Assembly (NCBI RefSeq): GCF_029167375.1 | Contig: NZ_JARFTP010000010.1 | Location: 62,001 to 126,000 of the forward strand | DNA length: 64,000 bases | Reading direction: 5' to 3' | DNA from: Tsukamurella sp. 8F | GTDB taxonomy: Bacteria > Actinomycetota > Actinomycetes > Mycobacteriales > Mycobacteriaceae | Part shown: one piece after another, positions 43,306 through 52,509 of the stretch | How positions within the stretch are numbered: position 1 is the first letter of the stretch | Layout of the letters: each line of letters opens with the position of its first letter | The notes under the pieces: model-generated | What the model was told of the DNA's origin: nothing | Seen by the model: the letters and a program-made list of their open reading frames with translations, nothing else | Database searches by the model: none | Translations under genes and position numbers: made by a program

Positions 43306-44109
43306 TCACGGTGTCCATTCCCGCGCGAACGCATGCGCCAGATCGTTTCCGGGCACGAAGAACACGTGCATCATCAGTGACGCTCCGCCGCTGCGGGAGT
43401 GATAGTGCCACCGCGTGATCGGGCCGCCTGGGGTGGGTGGTGCCGCCGGGTACGACTCCGCGGCGGTGTACATGACGCCGATCAGCTTCCAGTGCCCGCC
43501 GGCCTGATACTCGTACATCAGGGTCTCGGGTGCGTTCGGGTCGAGTACCTTGCCGTCCTTGCGGAACTCGACATTCGCCACGTGCAGCATCGGCATCATC
43601 TTCGGTGTGGCACCGGCGTCCACGCGCTTCAGGTGCTTCGCCAGTGCGGGGCGCTTCTTCTCGGCGCGCTTCAGTGCCGAGTCGAGGTCGTAGCCGGCCG
43701 CCTTGGCGGCGGTGACATCCGAATACTTCGCGGTGTCGGCCTCGGACTGCTGCAGCAGGTCCGCCGCCGCTGCGCGCTGCGCATCCGATGCGGCCGCCAC
43801 GTCGGGCAGGTTGGGCATCGAGGCGGCGTCATGACCGTACTTGTGCGCCCAGCCCTTATGCGCTGCATCCAATTTCGTCTTGGTGTGTCGCTTCTTGTCC
43901 GCGGGCGCGGGCGAGGACATCTGCGAGGACATCGCCGCATCGGTCTCGTGCGACGACGATGCCAGCGCGATGCCGGCACCGGTAGCCCCGGCGGCACACA
44001 GTGTCAGGCCCGCTGCGGCGCACACGGCGACGATCCGCGTGCGGCGCCCCATGATCCTGCGCGGACGGTTCGGCGGCACAGGCGGTAACGGTTCGGTCGG
44101 GTGTGTCAT
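43306..44109 (-). CDS. Exported protein of unknown function with His-rich C-terminus
   Basis: A 267-residue protein with a membrane/signal segment at about residues 25-45 (IVAVCAAAGLTLCAAGA) after a Pro/Arg-rich N-terminus. A charged Ala/Lys/Asp-rich middle region follows (helical, including TAKYSDVTAAKAAGYDLDSALKRAEKK). The C-terminal half has WKLIGVMYTA, WHYHS and LMMHVFFVPG, a pattern seen in metal- or cupin-like conserved actinobacterial proteins. I do not recognise a named family. Start ATG 44109 has AGGAGG five bases upstream. Confidence 0.78.
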   Translation of the reverse strand: MTHPTEPLPPVPPNRPRRIMGRRTRIVAVCAAAGLTLCAAGATGAGIALASSSHETDAAMSSQMSSPAPADKKRHTKTKLDAAHKGWAHKYGHDAASMPNLPDVAAASDAQRAAAADLLQQSEADTAKYSDVTAAKAAGYDLDSALKRAEKKRPALAKHLKRVDAGATPKMMPMLHVANVEFRKDGKVLDPNAPETLMYEYQAGGHWKLIGVMYTAAESYPAAPPTPGGPITRWHYHSRSGGASLMMHVFFVPGNDLAHAFAREWTP

Positions 44110-44278
44110 CGCGCCTCCTGGAGCATCGGTGCCACCCGATGCGGTGGCTCTCCCCATGGTCGGAAGCGGGTCTGAAGACGACCTGAAGTCGCTCGGTGCT
44201 GCGAAAGACGCTGGTATCGCCCTGGCCGACCCGCCCGCAGCCCGACTGAGGGCGGCGCGATCGGACCGAGCCGAGGCG

Positions 44279-45172
44279 CTAACCGCCTGCGGAACAGGCG
44301 GCGAGCTCGCGAATGAAGCCGGAGATCTCGCCGGGCTGCTCCTCGGCCATGAAGTGGCCGGCATCGATGGTCCGATAGGTCAGGTCCGGCGCCCACGCGC
44401 GCCAGAGCGAGGCGGCGTCGAATCCCAGCCGCGAGCCCCAGTCCTGCGAGACGACACCGACCGGCATATCCAGGGTGTGGCCGGCCTCGCGGTCGGCGCG
44501 GTCCATGTCCAGGTCGATCCCCGCCGTGGCGCGATAATCGGCGACGATCGAGTCGACGGCATCGACTGAGCTCTCGATGTAATGGCGACGCGCCTCGGGC
44601 GTGAACGTGCTGCCGTCCGTGTCCCACACGTCGAGGAACGACGCGAAGAAGTCCTCTGCGACGGCGGCGATCATCCGCTCGGGCAGCCCCCTGGGCTGCG
44701 CCATCAGATACAGATGCCAGGCGACTCCGGCGTCGACCCCTTTAAGGACGTTCCAGGTGTCGAGGGTCGGCAGGACGTCGAGGATGCCCAGGAACTGCAC
44801 GCGTCCGGGATGGTCGAGGCCCGCACGGACGCCGACGAGGGCTCCGCGGTCGTGTCCCACGACACCGAAACGTCTGTGGCCGAGCGCATCCGCGATGGCT
44901 GTGAGGTCTGCAGCCATCGTGCGCTTGGAATACGTGGTCTCGTCGCGCTCGACGGGCTTGGCGCTCGCACCGTAGCCCCGCAGGTCGGGGACGATCACGG
45001 TGTGATCGACCGCGAGGTCCTGCGCCACCGCCCGCCACATGTAGTGGGTCTGTGGAAAGCCGTGGAGCAGCGCGACGGCCGGTCCGCTGCCCGCGGACGC
45101 GACGTTGAGGCCGACCCCGTCGTGGCCGGGGATGCGCTCGTAGCGGAATCCATCGATGGCGGGCGTGGTCAT
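44279..45172 (-). CDS. Alpha/beta hydrolase of the haloacetate dehalogenase/epoxide hydrolase type
   Basis: A 297-residue hydrolase. LLHGFPQTHYMWRAV (about 36-50) is the oxyanion strand. The nucleophile elbow GHDRGA near residue 103 has aspartate, not serine, as nucleophile, as in haloalkane/haloacetate dehalogenases and epoxide hydrolases. The acid/His pair lies in SQDWG and DAGHFMAEEQ near the C-terminus. The start ATG 45172 overlaps the stop of an upstream TetR gene as ATGA. The dehalogenase or epoxide substrate is not known. Confidence 0.88.
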   Translation of the reverse strand: MTTPAIDGFRYERIPGHDGVGLNVASAGSGPAVALLHGFPQTHYMWRAVAQDLAVDHTVIVPDLRGYGASAKPVERDETTYSKRTMAADLTAIADALGHRRFGVVGHDRGALVGVRAGLDHPGRVQFLGILDVLPTLDTWNVLKGVDAGVAWHLYLMAQPRGLPERMIAAVAEDFFASFLDVWDTDGSTFTPEARRHYIESSVDAVDSIVADYRATAGIDLDMDRADREAGHTLDMPVGVVSQDWGSRLGFDAASLWRAWAPDLTYRTIDAGHFMAEEQPGEISGFIRELAACSAGG

Positions 45173-45864
45173 GGGTGCCTCTCGTCTAAGGTGGCCGCTG
45201 CGGGCGCGGGGTGGCCGGAGAAGACCCCGGCGGGAAGGGGTGGCGCATCCTGCGCGCTCGCCCGCAATGCTGGGATGAGGATCGAGTCGACCAGGGCCGC
45301 AAGGTAATCAGTGCCCGTGTCCAGGCCGTTGAGACGGCGGATCAGCAATACCGACCCCGCGACCTCCTCGAAGGGGAACGGATCCACATCGCTGGGCAGT
45401 TCCCCGCGACGCACGGCGGCGTCGACCACCGTCGGCGGCAGGCGCGCTCCCGTCGGACCGACCGTTCGCTCGATCTCGTCGCACAGCTCGGGATCCTCTA
45501 AGCCGGCTTGGAGCAGGACCAGTGCCGTCTGTCCGTCGGTCGAACGCATCGTCGCGATCAGGCGCTCGCACAGGGCGAGCAGGTCGCCGCGCAGAGTGCC
45601 GGTGTCGATGTCCGCCAGGCTGTCGCGTCCGGCGGGACCCGCCTTCACGGCCGCCACGACCATCTCCCGCCGGGAACTCCAACGCCGATAGAGGGTGGGC
45701 TTGGATGCGCCGGCACGACGCGCCACCGCCTCGAAAGTGACGCCTTCATAGCCACTCTCGGACAGAAGCTCTGCCACCACCGCGAGGATCTCGGCCTCCC
45801 GCGTCGCGTCACGGGGGCGCCCCCCGCCCTGCCGTCTCTCAACGGGTCTATCTGAATACGACAC
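45169..45864 (-). CDS. TetR-family regulator of the adjoining hydrolase
   Basis: A 231-residue TetR protein. The helix-turn-helix (about 20-68) reads ILAVVAELLSESGYEGVTFEAVARRAGASKPTLYRRWSSRREMV. The C-terminal domain is TetR_C-type with VGPTGARLPPTVVDAAVRRGEL. I start at GTG 45864 (VSYSDRPVERR); a TTG further upstream at 45903 is less likely. The start codon lies inside a perfect palindrome, so binding would hide the promoter and/or start. It is first in an operon with the Asp-nucleophile hydrolase. Confidence 0.87.
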   Translation of the reverse strand: MSYSDRPVERRQGGGRPRDATREAEILAVVAELLSESGYEGVTFEAVARRAGASKPTLYRRWSSRREMVVAAVKAGPAGRDSLADIDTGTLRGDLLALCERLIATMRSTDGQTALVLLQAGLEDPELCDEIERTVGPTGARLPPTVVDAAVRRGELPSDVDPFPFEEVAGSVLLIRRLNGLDTGTDYLAALVDSILIPALRASAQDAPPLPAGVFSGHPAPAAATLDERHP

Positions 45865-45873
45865 GTTTCGTAT
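45856..45873. promoter_or_regulatory. TetR operator spanning the TetR start codon
   Basis: ATACGA (45856-45861), CACGTT, TCGTAT (45868-45873): a perfect inverted repeat with a 6-base spacer, containing the GTG start codon at 45862-45864. A further CGTAT half-site follows. Confidence 0.65.
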
Positions 45874-45930
45874 CGTATCGGATGGCGGCTCGGCGCGTCG
45901 CAACGATTAGCGCGCGAGGGTGAGCCTGTG

Positions 45931-45955
45931 ATGTAATAGGTTCAATGCATTACAT
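45931..45955. promoter_or_regulatory. Operator upstream of the MFS-CGNR operon
   Basis: ATGTAAT (45931-45937), 11-base spacer, ATTACAT (45949-45955), 15 bases before the MFS start. The CGNR regulator encoded by the second gene is the obvious candidate to bind it. Confidence 0.6.
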
Positions 45956-45970
45956 ACGAATGAGGTGATT

Positions 45971-47317
45971 ATGCCGACAGAACTGACCCGGCCGGCCGAG
46001 GCGGCGCAGCCCACCGCTGCGCTGCCGGTCCTTCACTGCCGTGGACCGCGGTACAAGTGGGGCGTACTCGGGATCGGCGTCGGCGCCCAGGCGGCCTTCT
46101 CGATCGCCTTCCAGGGCATCCCCACATCGGGTCCGGTGCTGCAGGCGGCATACCACCTGACCACCCACCGACTCGGGATCGTCCTCGCCGCCGTCACCTG
46201 TGGTATCGCCATCACCGAGGTCGCATGGGGCATCATCACCGACCGGATCGGTGAGCGCCCCGTGTTGATCACCGGCCTCACCGGGACGACGATCATGTTC
46301 GTCCTCGCCGCATTATTCGTTGCGCCGCATGGGAATTCGGTTCCTAGCTACTGGCTGCTGTCGGCCGTCCTGCTCATCGCCGGCGCCTCCGGCGGATGCA
46401 TCAACTCGACGAGCGGCCGAGCGGTGATGGGATGGTTCGGACCGAGCGAACGGGGTTTCGCGATCAGCATCCGCGCGACCGCGGTACCCGTCGGCGGCGC
46501 AATCGGAGCAGCCGTACTACCTCCGCTGGGCATGGCCTTCGGGTTCCGGTGGGTCTTCGTGTTCTTGGCTGCACTGTCGGCGCTCGCGACCGCGGCCGTC
46601 GTCGCATTCCTCGAGGACGCGCCTATCGCGAAATCCGAAGGCGCCGTGACGAACACTGCCGTGGAAAACCCGCTGCGAAGATGGGTGATCTGGCGGATCG
46701 CCTTGGTCGCCTTCCTGCTCGACCTGCCCCAGTTCACGGTCCTGACCTTCGGTGCGATCTTCCTACACCAGGTCGAACACATGTCCATCGGCTCCATCGC
46801 GGCCCTACTGGTCATCGTGCAGGTCCTCGGTGGTGCGTCCCGCGTCATCGGCGGGAAGTGGACCGACCTCCAGGGCGGCCGATACCGTCGCCGCATCGTG
46901 CGGATCTACAGCTGGCTCATCGCAGCGGGATTCGTCCTCCTGTCGGTGTACAGCGTGCTCCCGACGTGGGCGGTCGCCACCCTGCTGGTGGTCTCGGGGG
47001 CATTGGCCTGCGGCTGGCACGGCGTGCACTACGCCGACATCGCGGTCACCGCGGGCGCCGAGCGTTCCGGCACCGCGCTCGGGCTGGAGAACACCATGGT
47101 CTTCGGCGGTGCGTTCATCACTCCGATAGCCGTCTCGGCTCTCCTGCCGATCACGTCCTGGTCGCCGGTGATGTTGCTCGTGGGCGCCATACCGGCATTG
47201 GCCGCGGTGTTCCTGATGCCTCGTGAACCGCGTGTGGCCGCCGTCCCTCGGAGGCGCGTAATGTTGCGGACCGATCATCGGAGTTCCCGCGGGAAGGAGC
47301 GCGGATGCGTGAGATGA
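45971..47317 (+). CDS. MFS transporter, possible metabolite/sugar-acid or cyanate-type permease
   Basis: A 448-residue major facilitator with about 12 membrane segments. The start is ATG 45971, with GAGGTG upstream. The motif A region is WGIITDRIGERPVLITG (about 88-105), and a second at GGKWTDLQGGRYRRRIV. It is most like the ACS/nitrate-sialate or oxalate-formate type importers rather than drug pumps, but this is a guess. It is coupled to the CGNR gene, which starts 13 bases before the MFS stop. Confidence 0.85.
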   Translation: MPTELTRPAEAAQPTAALPVLHCRGPRYKWGVLGIGVGAQAAFSIAFQGIPTSGPVLQAAYHLTTHRLGIVLAAVTCGIAITEVAWGIITDRIGERPVLITGLTGTTIMFVLAALFVAPHGNSVPSYWLLSAVLLIAGASGGCINSTSGRAVMGWFGPSERGFAISIRATAVPVGGAIGAAVLPPLGMAFGFRWVFVFLAALSALATAAVVAFLEDAPIAKSEGAVTNTAVENPLRRWVIWRIALVAFLLDLPQFTVLTFGAIFLHQVEHMSIGSIAALLVIVQVLGGASRVIGGKWTDLQGGRYRRRIVRIYSWLIAAGFVLLSVYSVLPTWAVATLLVVSGALACGWHGVHYADIAVTAGAERSGTALGLENTMVFGGAFITPIAVSALLPITSWSPVMLLVGAIPALAAVFLMPREPRVAAVPRRRVMLRTDHRSSRGKERGCVR

Positions 47318-47898
47318 GGCCGCCGGTCAGCCTCGAACTCGTCGGCACGGTCCACGGCAGGTTCTCCGAGCATCCTTCCGATGATCTGACGAACCCGGAG
47401 ACTGCCGCTGGGTGGCTACGCAGCAACGGATTCCCCACCGCGAAACCGTTCGGTGAGGAGGACTTAGCCGACCTCCGGGCTCTGCGGCAGGCGATCTTCA
47501 GCGTGCTGGCCGCACAGACGGAGGGCCGCGCGCAGGACCCCGCGGCGGTGTCTGAGCTCAACCGTGCACTGCAGCGCGGTCACATCACCTCGCTGGCCGC
47601 GGTGGATCCTCGGTCCCAGCACCGGCTGACCGTTGTCGAGGTCGGCGCCGACGGTCCCGAGGCGATCGCGCACCGCATAGCCGCCGACGCGCTCGCGCTG
47701 ATCACGGGGCCGTTAGCCGAGCGCGTGCGCCAGTGCAGCGCCCACACGTGCGGCAGCTTCTTCCTCGACACTTCGCGAGCCGGCAACCGCAAGTGGTGCT
47801 CCTCCACCGCGTGCGGTAACCGTGCTCGCGTAGCAGCGCACCGGAGTCGCCATCAGGGCGGGGGCCGGAGGGGTGAGCGGCCGACGGATCACCCGTAG
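47305..47898 (+). CDS. CGNR zinc-finger, ABATE-domain regulator
   Basis: A 197-residue protein. The N-terminal ABATE domain contains LRALRQAIFSVLAAQ (about 54-68), and the C-terminal CGNR finger has RQCSAHTCGSFFLDTSRAGNRKWCSSTACGNRARV, with four Cys for zinc. Members are putative ligand-sensing regulators. Start ATG 47305 has GGAG seven bases upstream and overlaps the end of the MFS gene by 13 bases. It likely controls the MFS operon through the palindrome at 45931-45955. The last bases overlap the convergent SWIM gene by 10. Confidence 0.9.
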   Translation: MREMRPPVSLELVGTVHGRFSEHPSDDLTNPETAAGWLRSNGFPTAKPFGEEDLADLRALRQAIFSVLAAQTEGRAQDPAAVSELNRALQRGHITSLAAVDPRSQHRLTVVEVGADGPEAIAHRIAADALALITGPLAERVRQCSAHTCGSFFLDTSRAGNRKWCSSTACGNRARVAAHRSRHQGGGRRGERPTDHP

Positions 47899-48446
47899 AA
47901 CGTCGCCACATCCAGATCGTCCAGGGGAATCCACTCCCGATCCGCGTCGTCGACCGCGTCGGAGCCGGCCATTCGCAGCTCGAGCGCGAGCCGTGGCCGC
48001 TCGTCGATGCGCATCGACAGCGCGTAGAGCGTGGCCAGGATGTGCACGCACGGCCGTTTGCGGCTGCGACAGTCGCAGGTCGCGGTGTGCTCGTCGAGTG
48101 GCACCGCGAATGTGATTCCGGCGGAGGCGAAGTCGTCGGCGAGCCCATCCGGTAGGTCGCCTGCGGCCAGGCCCGGATGCGCGGCGAGAGACGCGGCGAG
48201 CAACTCCCGGGCCGTCCGCTGCACCGGCTCGGGCCACGAGGGGAACTCGATTCGCACGTTGGCCGCCGCACCGGATACGGCGACTGTCGCTGTCACCGTG
48301 CCGACCTCGGTGGTCACCGTCGCCCCCTGGTTGCGGGCGACGGTGCGCGCCTTGGGGAGCGACGGGTTCGGAACCGATGCGGAGGTCTTCTCCACCGTCC
48401 GGGTCCAGGCGCGCCCCCACACGGTGGCACCGAATTCCGACATCAT
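47889..48446 (-). CDS. SWIM zinc-finger protein, partner of the SNF2 helicase
   Basis: A 185-residue protein with one SWIM zinc finger, CDCRSRKRPCVHILATLYAL (CxCx6CxH) near residue 128. SWIM proteins are commonly encoded next to bacterial SNF2 ATPases and are presumed to bind DNA or protein with them. Start ATG 48446 shares a base with the SNF2 stop (TGATG), indicating coupling. Nothing else recognisable. Confidence 0.9.
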   Translation of the reverse strand: MMSEFGATVWGRAWTRTVEKTSASVPNPSLPKARTVARNQGATVTTEVGTVTATVAVSGAAANVRIEFPSWPEPVQRTARELLAASLAAHPGLAAGDLPDGLADDFASAGITFAVPLDEHTATCDCRSRKRPCVHILATLYALSMRIDERPRLALELRMAGSDAVDDADREWIPLDDLDVATFYG

Positions 48447-50338
48447 CAGATGGCTCCCAGGTCGAGGTCGAGTACGGCGTGCAGGTCGTCGTCGGACAGT
48501 TTCGCGAGGGCGGCCTCCGCATTGCCGTCGACGACGTCGGCCAGCCCGCGCTTGGTGTCGTGCATCTGCGCGATGCGGTCCTCGATCGTGCCGCCGGTGA
48601 TCATTGTGTACACGTTGAGTGTTCGCGTCTGGCCGATGCGGTGGGCGCGATCCGTGGCCTGCGCTTCGACGGCCGGATTCCACCACCGGTCGTAGTGCAT
48701 CACGTGCGCGGCGCGGGTCAAGTTCAGGCCGAATCCCGCTGCGCGCAGGCTCAACAGCAGCACCGGTGGCGCGTCATCGTCCTCCTGGAACGCCCGGACC
48801 ATCTGGTCGCGCCTGTCGCCGGAGAGCCCACCGTGCAGGAACGGCACCGGTGCGATTCCGAGGGTCTCGCCGAGCGTCGTCGACAGCAGCTCGCCCATCG
48901 TGCGGTACTGCGTGAACACGAGGGCGCGATCACCGTCGTCGGCGATCTCGGCCAGCATCTCGGTGGCCCGGTCGAACTTGCCGGACCGGCCCGATCCGGC
49001 CGGCCCGTCGCCCAGGTACTGGGCCGGATGGTTGCAGATCTGCTTGAGCGCGGTGAGGAGCGCGAGCACCTTTCCGCTCCGCCCGATGCCGCCGCCCAGG
49101 CCCTCCGTGAAAGCGCGATCCACGGCCTCCCGGTAGAGTCGGACCTGCTCCTCGGTGAGGGTGCAGACCATCGACGTGTGCTGCTTGGCCGGCAGTTCGG
49201 TAGCCACCAGATCCTTGGTGCGGCGCAACATGTTCGGCCGTACCAGAGATGAGAGTGCCTCGGCGGCGGGAGCCGAACGCCGCTTCTCGATCGGCGCCGC
49301 GAACCGCTGTCGGAAGCGGCTGCGAGAGCCGAGTAGTCCGGGGTTGGTCACGTGGAACAGCGCCCACAGTTCATCGAGCCGGTTCTCGACAGGCGTGCCC
49401 GTCATCGCGATCCGCACGGTCGCGGTGAGTTTCGCGGCCGCGCGGCTCACCTGTGCCTCGGGGTTCTTGATCTGTTGAGCCTCGTCCATCACGACCACGT
49501 CCCATGCGGTGGCGGCGAGCTTCTCATCGCTGCGCAGCACCGGATAGCTGGTCACGACGACGGTGCCGGGCTCGAAATCGTCGGGTAGCCGGCGACTCGA
49601 GCCGTGGTAGCGGACGACTGTCGTGCCGGGGGAGAAGCGCGCCAGCTCGCGGCGCCAGTTCCCGATGAGCGACGTCGGGCAGACCACGAGGTGCGGCCGC
49701 TCGGTGCGCCGCATCGCGAGTAGGCAGATCGCCTGCAGCGTCTTGCCGAGCCCCATCTCGTCTGCGAGCACGCCGCCGGCGCCCAGCTCGATGCGAGAGC
49801 GAAGCCAGGCCACGCCGTGCACCTGGTACGGGCGGAGCTGTGCGTCGACGGCGCCGGTGAGCTCGGCGGTCGTGCTCGCAGCCCGGCGGAACTGCGCGAG
49901 AAGCGCGGCCGGCGCAGCCACGGCCGAACCGTCCTCGTCGGTGACGGCGTGCGCTGCGGTGGGCATCCGCGCGGCGAGCGCCGCGAACTCGTCGTCGCGG
50001 TCGGCCGGGCGGTTCGCGGTCGGCTCCGCGGCGGGGTCGACGAGGCACGCCGCCTCCTGCCAGGTCTTGATCGAGCGTCCCACACGCGAGCGTCGGTCGA
50101 GCGCTGTGAGCGCTGCGACCGCCTCGTCGACATCGACGAGGCGCACCTCCCTTTCGGCGGCGACGATGCGGGCGCCGTCGGGGACGGCCAGCATGCAGGT
50201 TCCGGGTCTGCCCGGCGGGAGGTCGTGCGCCGCGACGGCGCGGTCCAGTCGGTCGGGTCCCCACCAGGCGAATGCGTTCTCCGCGGGGACGAAAGTGGCC
50301 TGCAGGGTGACTCGTGTCCGTCCGGACAGGGCGACCAT
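48446..50338 (-). CDS. SNF2/Rad54-family helicase-like ATPase
   Basis: A 630-residue DEAD-like translocase with the full SNF2 motif set. An N-terminal region (about 1-165) is not conserved. Motif I DEMGLGKT lies near residue 193, motif Ia VVCPTSLIGNW, motif II DEAQQIKN (about 285), motif III TGTPVENRLDELW, motif IV RALVFTQYRTMGELL, motif V LLLSLRAAGFGLNLTRA, motif VI RAHRIGQTR. Such bacterial proteins remodel DNA-bound protein or act in stress/RNA polymerase recycling. It is shorter than many members. Coupled to the SWIM gene. Confidence 0.94.
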   Translation of the reverse strand: MVALSGRTRVTLQATFVPAENAFAWWGPDRLDRAVAAHDLPPGRPGTCMLAVPDGARIVAAEREVRLVDVDEAVAALTALDRRSRVGRSIKTWQEAACLVDPAAEPTANRPADRDDEFAALAARMPTAAHAVTDEDGSAVAAPAALLAQFRRAASTTAELTGAVDAQLRPYQVHGVAWLRSRIELGAGGVLADEMGLGKTLQAICLLAMRRTERPHLVVCPTSLIGNWRRELARFSPGTTVVRYHGSSRRLPDDFEPGTVVVTSYPVLRSDEKLAATAWDVVVMDEAQQIKNPEAQVSRAAAKLTATVRIAMTGTPVENRLDELWALFHVTNPGLLGSRSRFRQRFAAPIEKRRSAPAAEALSSLVRPNMLRRTKDLVATELPAKQHTSMVCTLTEEQVRLYREAVDRAFTEGLGGGIGRSGKVLALLTALKQICNHPAQYLGDGPAGSGRSGKFDRATEMLAEIADDGDRALVFTQYRTMGELLSTTLGETLGIAPVPFLHGGLSGDRRDQMVRAFQEDDDAPPVLLLSLRAAGFGLNLTRAAHVMHYDRWWNPAVEAQATDRAHRIGQTRTLNVYTMITGGTIEDRIAQMHDTKRGLADVVDGNAEAALAKLSDDDLHAVLDLDLGAI

Positions 50339-50519
50339 CTCCTAGCACGTGCTCGGGTGATGCGCAATAGGCGATTCGCGCGGCGCAAGGCTACGCCGAT
50401 CGGTCGGAACGTGCATATGCGGTGACGCGCTGTCACACCCGTCCCGACCGGGCCGGTGGAGGCTCGCGCGTTTCGTACTCTGTACGCGGTGTTGGTCACA
50501 CCTGCCGCAATCGGTGATA

Positions 50520-50540
50520 GATAGGCCCTACACTCCTATC
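50520..50540. promoter_or_regulatory. Operator upstream of the TetR-DUF445-Abi-alpha operon
   Basis: GATAGG (50520-50525), 9-base spacer, CCTATC (50535-50540), 57 bases before the TetR start. A second small palindrome CCTGT-G-ACAGG (50577-50587) overlaps the ribosome-binding site. Confidence 0.5.
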
Positions 50541-50596
50541 AGCCCGGGTGCCTGCCTGCGGCGACGGACCTATGTACCTGTGACAGGAGGTGCGCG

Positions 50597-51235
50597 ATGC
50601 ACATCGTGGTGAGTCGCGAGGACTACTTCGCGGCGGCGCGCACCGTGCTCGCCGAAGACGGTGTCTCCGGCTTGAAGATCGGCACACTGTGCAAGGCGCT
50701 GAACGTCACGAGCGGCTCCTTCTACGGGTACTTCGGCAGTCTTCAGGGGTTCATCGACGAGTTCCTCGCCGATTGGGAGGCCGAGCAGGTCGCCCGTATC
50801 CGGCGCCAGGGCACCGTCGACGGGGATATCCGCGCCCAGATGCAGAGCCTGAAGGCGCTGGCCGAGGGGCTGCCCCACGAGGCGGAGGCGGCCCTTCGCG
50901 GCTGGGCCCACATAAACAAGGCGGTCGAGGCCGTCCAGGAGCGGCTCGATGCGCGCCGGAAGACGATGCTCGTCGAGCATTTCACGCCCCTCGTCGGGCC
51001 CGAGCGAGCACATGCACTCGCCGTCGCGGGTATGGCGATGCTGATCGGGGTGCAGCAGTGGCGACGCCCGGCGGTTCAGGGCGATTTCGACATGCTCTTC
51101 GCGGAGTTCGAGCGCCTATTGGAGGCCGAAGAGGCCAGACGGGGTCGCGTACGCGATCTCGAATGTAATAAAGACTATGTTACAGATGTGCGTGGCGGCG
51201 CCGGGACGGACGACGTGACGGAGGACCGGCGATGA
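50597..51235 (+). CDS. TetR-family regulator of the DUF445/Abi-alpha operon
   Basis: A 212-residue TetR protein, start ATG 50597 with AGGAGG eight bases upstream. The helix-turn-helix (about 8-55) reads YFAAARTVLAEDGVSGLKIGTLCKALNVTSGSFYGYFGSLQGFI. Its C-terminal domain is not typed. The stop overlaps the DUF445 start as ATGA, so all three genes are one unit. Its ligand and target are unknown; autoregulation through the upstream palindromes is likely. Confidence 0.88.
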   Translation: MHIVVSREDYFAAARTVLAEDGVSGLKIGTLCKALNVTSGSFYGYFGSLQGFIDEFLADWEAEQVARIRRQGTVDGDIRAQMQSLKALAEGLPHEAEAALRGWAHINKAVEAVQERLDARRKTMLVEHFTPLVGPERAHALAVAGMAMLIGVQQWRRPAVQGDFDMLFAEFERLLEAEEARRGRVRDLECNKDYVTDVRGGAGTDDVTEDRR

Positions 51236-52506
51236 ACGCGCACCTGATCGAGCAACTCATCACGATCCCGCTGTTCACCGGGATCATCGGGTACATCACC
51301 AACTGGACAGGCATCCTCATGCTGTTCGAGCCCAAGCGGTTCTACGGCGTCAAGGTGCCGGGTGTCCGGGTCCTGTATCCGCTGCTGCCGCGCAGGGTTC
51401 AGGTGATCCCCGCGATCCGCGCCGACGGCCGCGTGGGCTGGCAGGGCATCGTCCCGTCCCGTGCCGAGAAGATGGCGAGTATCGCGGTCGACAAGTCGCT
51501 CTCGAAGGTCGGCAGCATCGCCGACTTCTACCGCATCCTCGACCCCGAGTACGTATCGGAGCATCTCACGCGCTCGGCGCTGCCCGAGGTCCCCAGCATC
51601 GTCGAAGGCATCATGCAGCGGGAGAATCCCCGCCTGTGGTATTCGCTTCCCGACGAGTTGAAGGCGGTCGTCTACAAGCGGGTCGCGGCGAGTCTGCCAG
51701 ACGACATCCGGCGCATCACCGCGACGATCGGCGAGAACATCGACGATTACGTCGACGCGAAGCTGATGGTGATCCGGCACCTGTCCGCGAACCCGAAGAT
51801 CCTCAAGCAGATCTTCTACAACATCGGCCGCAAGGAGCTGAGGTTCATGCAGAACTTCGGTTTCTACTTCGGCTTCCCGATGGGCTTCGTGCTGGTAGCG
51901 CTGCTGCACTACTTCCCGCACTGGTGGCTGCTGCCGCTGGGCGGCATCGTGATCGGCTACGTCGTGAACTATGTCGGCATCACGATGATCTTCGAGCCGC
52001 TGCACGCCAAGCGTTGGGTGCCGTGGCGGCAGGGTCTGTTCCTCAAACGCCGCGAGGAGATCGCGCAGCAGTACGCCGAGGTGATGGCCGATCAGGTGGT
52101 GACCATCGAGAACATCTGCGACGAGTTGCTGCACGGCCCCAGGTCGGACCGGACGCGCGCCACGGTGGAGCATGTCCTGCGGGAGTCCGTCGATACCGCG
52201 GCCGGGTGGGCGCGGCGCGTGGTGAAGCTGTCGGTGGGCTCCGAGGCGTACGCCCGAGTCCCGCAGCTCGCCGGTATCGAGGCCCTCAAGGTCGCCGAGC
52301 AGACGGTGGCCGAACCCGCCTTCGTGGAGCAGCAGCGGAGCAAGGTGCGGGCGTTCGTCTCAGCGCGGATGACCATTCTGCGGCCGGAGGATCTCAGCGA
52401 GCTCCTGCGGTCCGCCATCAAACAGGACGAGTGGCTTCTGTTCCTGCACGGCGCGGTGCTCGGCTCCGCGGCGGGGTTCCTCCATCTGGCGATCTTCGGG
52501 GTGTAG
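51232..52506 (+). CDS. DUF445-family membrane protein
   Basis: A 424-residue protein of the DUF445 (YheB-like) family with unknown function. The first helix carries TIPLFTGIIGYITNWTGILMLFEP, a conserved repeat that recurs at GGIVIGYVVNYVGITMIFEPLHAKR (about 242-265), as in duplicated DUF445 membrane units. The central soluble part is helical. Coupled to TetR upstream (ATGA) and followed three bases later by the Abi-alpha-like gene. Confidence 0.9.
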   Translation: MNAHLIEQLITIPLFTGIIGYITNWTGILMLFEPKRFYGVKVPGVRVLYPLLPRRVQVIPAIRADGRVGWQGIVPSRAEKMASIAVDKSLSKVGSIADFYRILDPEYVSEHLTRSALPEVPSIVEGIMQRENPRLWYSLPDELKAVVYKRVAASLPDDIRRITATIGENIDDYVDAKLMVIRHLSANPKILKQIFYNIGRKELRFMQNFGFYFGFPMGFVLVALLHYFPHWWLLPLGGIVIGYVVNYVGITMIFEPLHAKRWVPWRQGLFLKRREEIAQQYAEVMADQVVTIENICDELLHGPRSDRTRATVEHVLRESVDTAAGWARRVVKLSVGSEAYARVPQLAGIEALKVAEQTVAEPAFVEQQRSKVRAFVSARMTILRPEDLSELLRSAIKQDEWLLFLHGAVLGSAAGFLHLAIFGV

Positions 52507-52509
52507 ACA

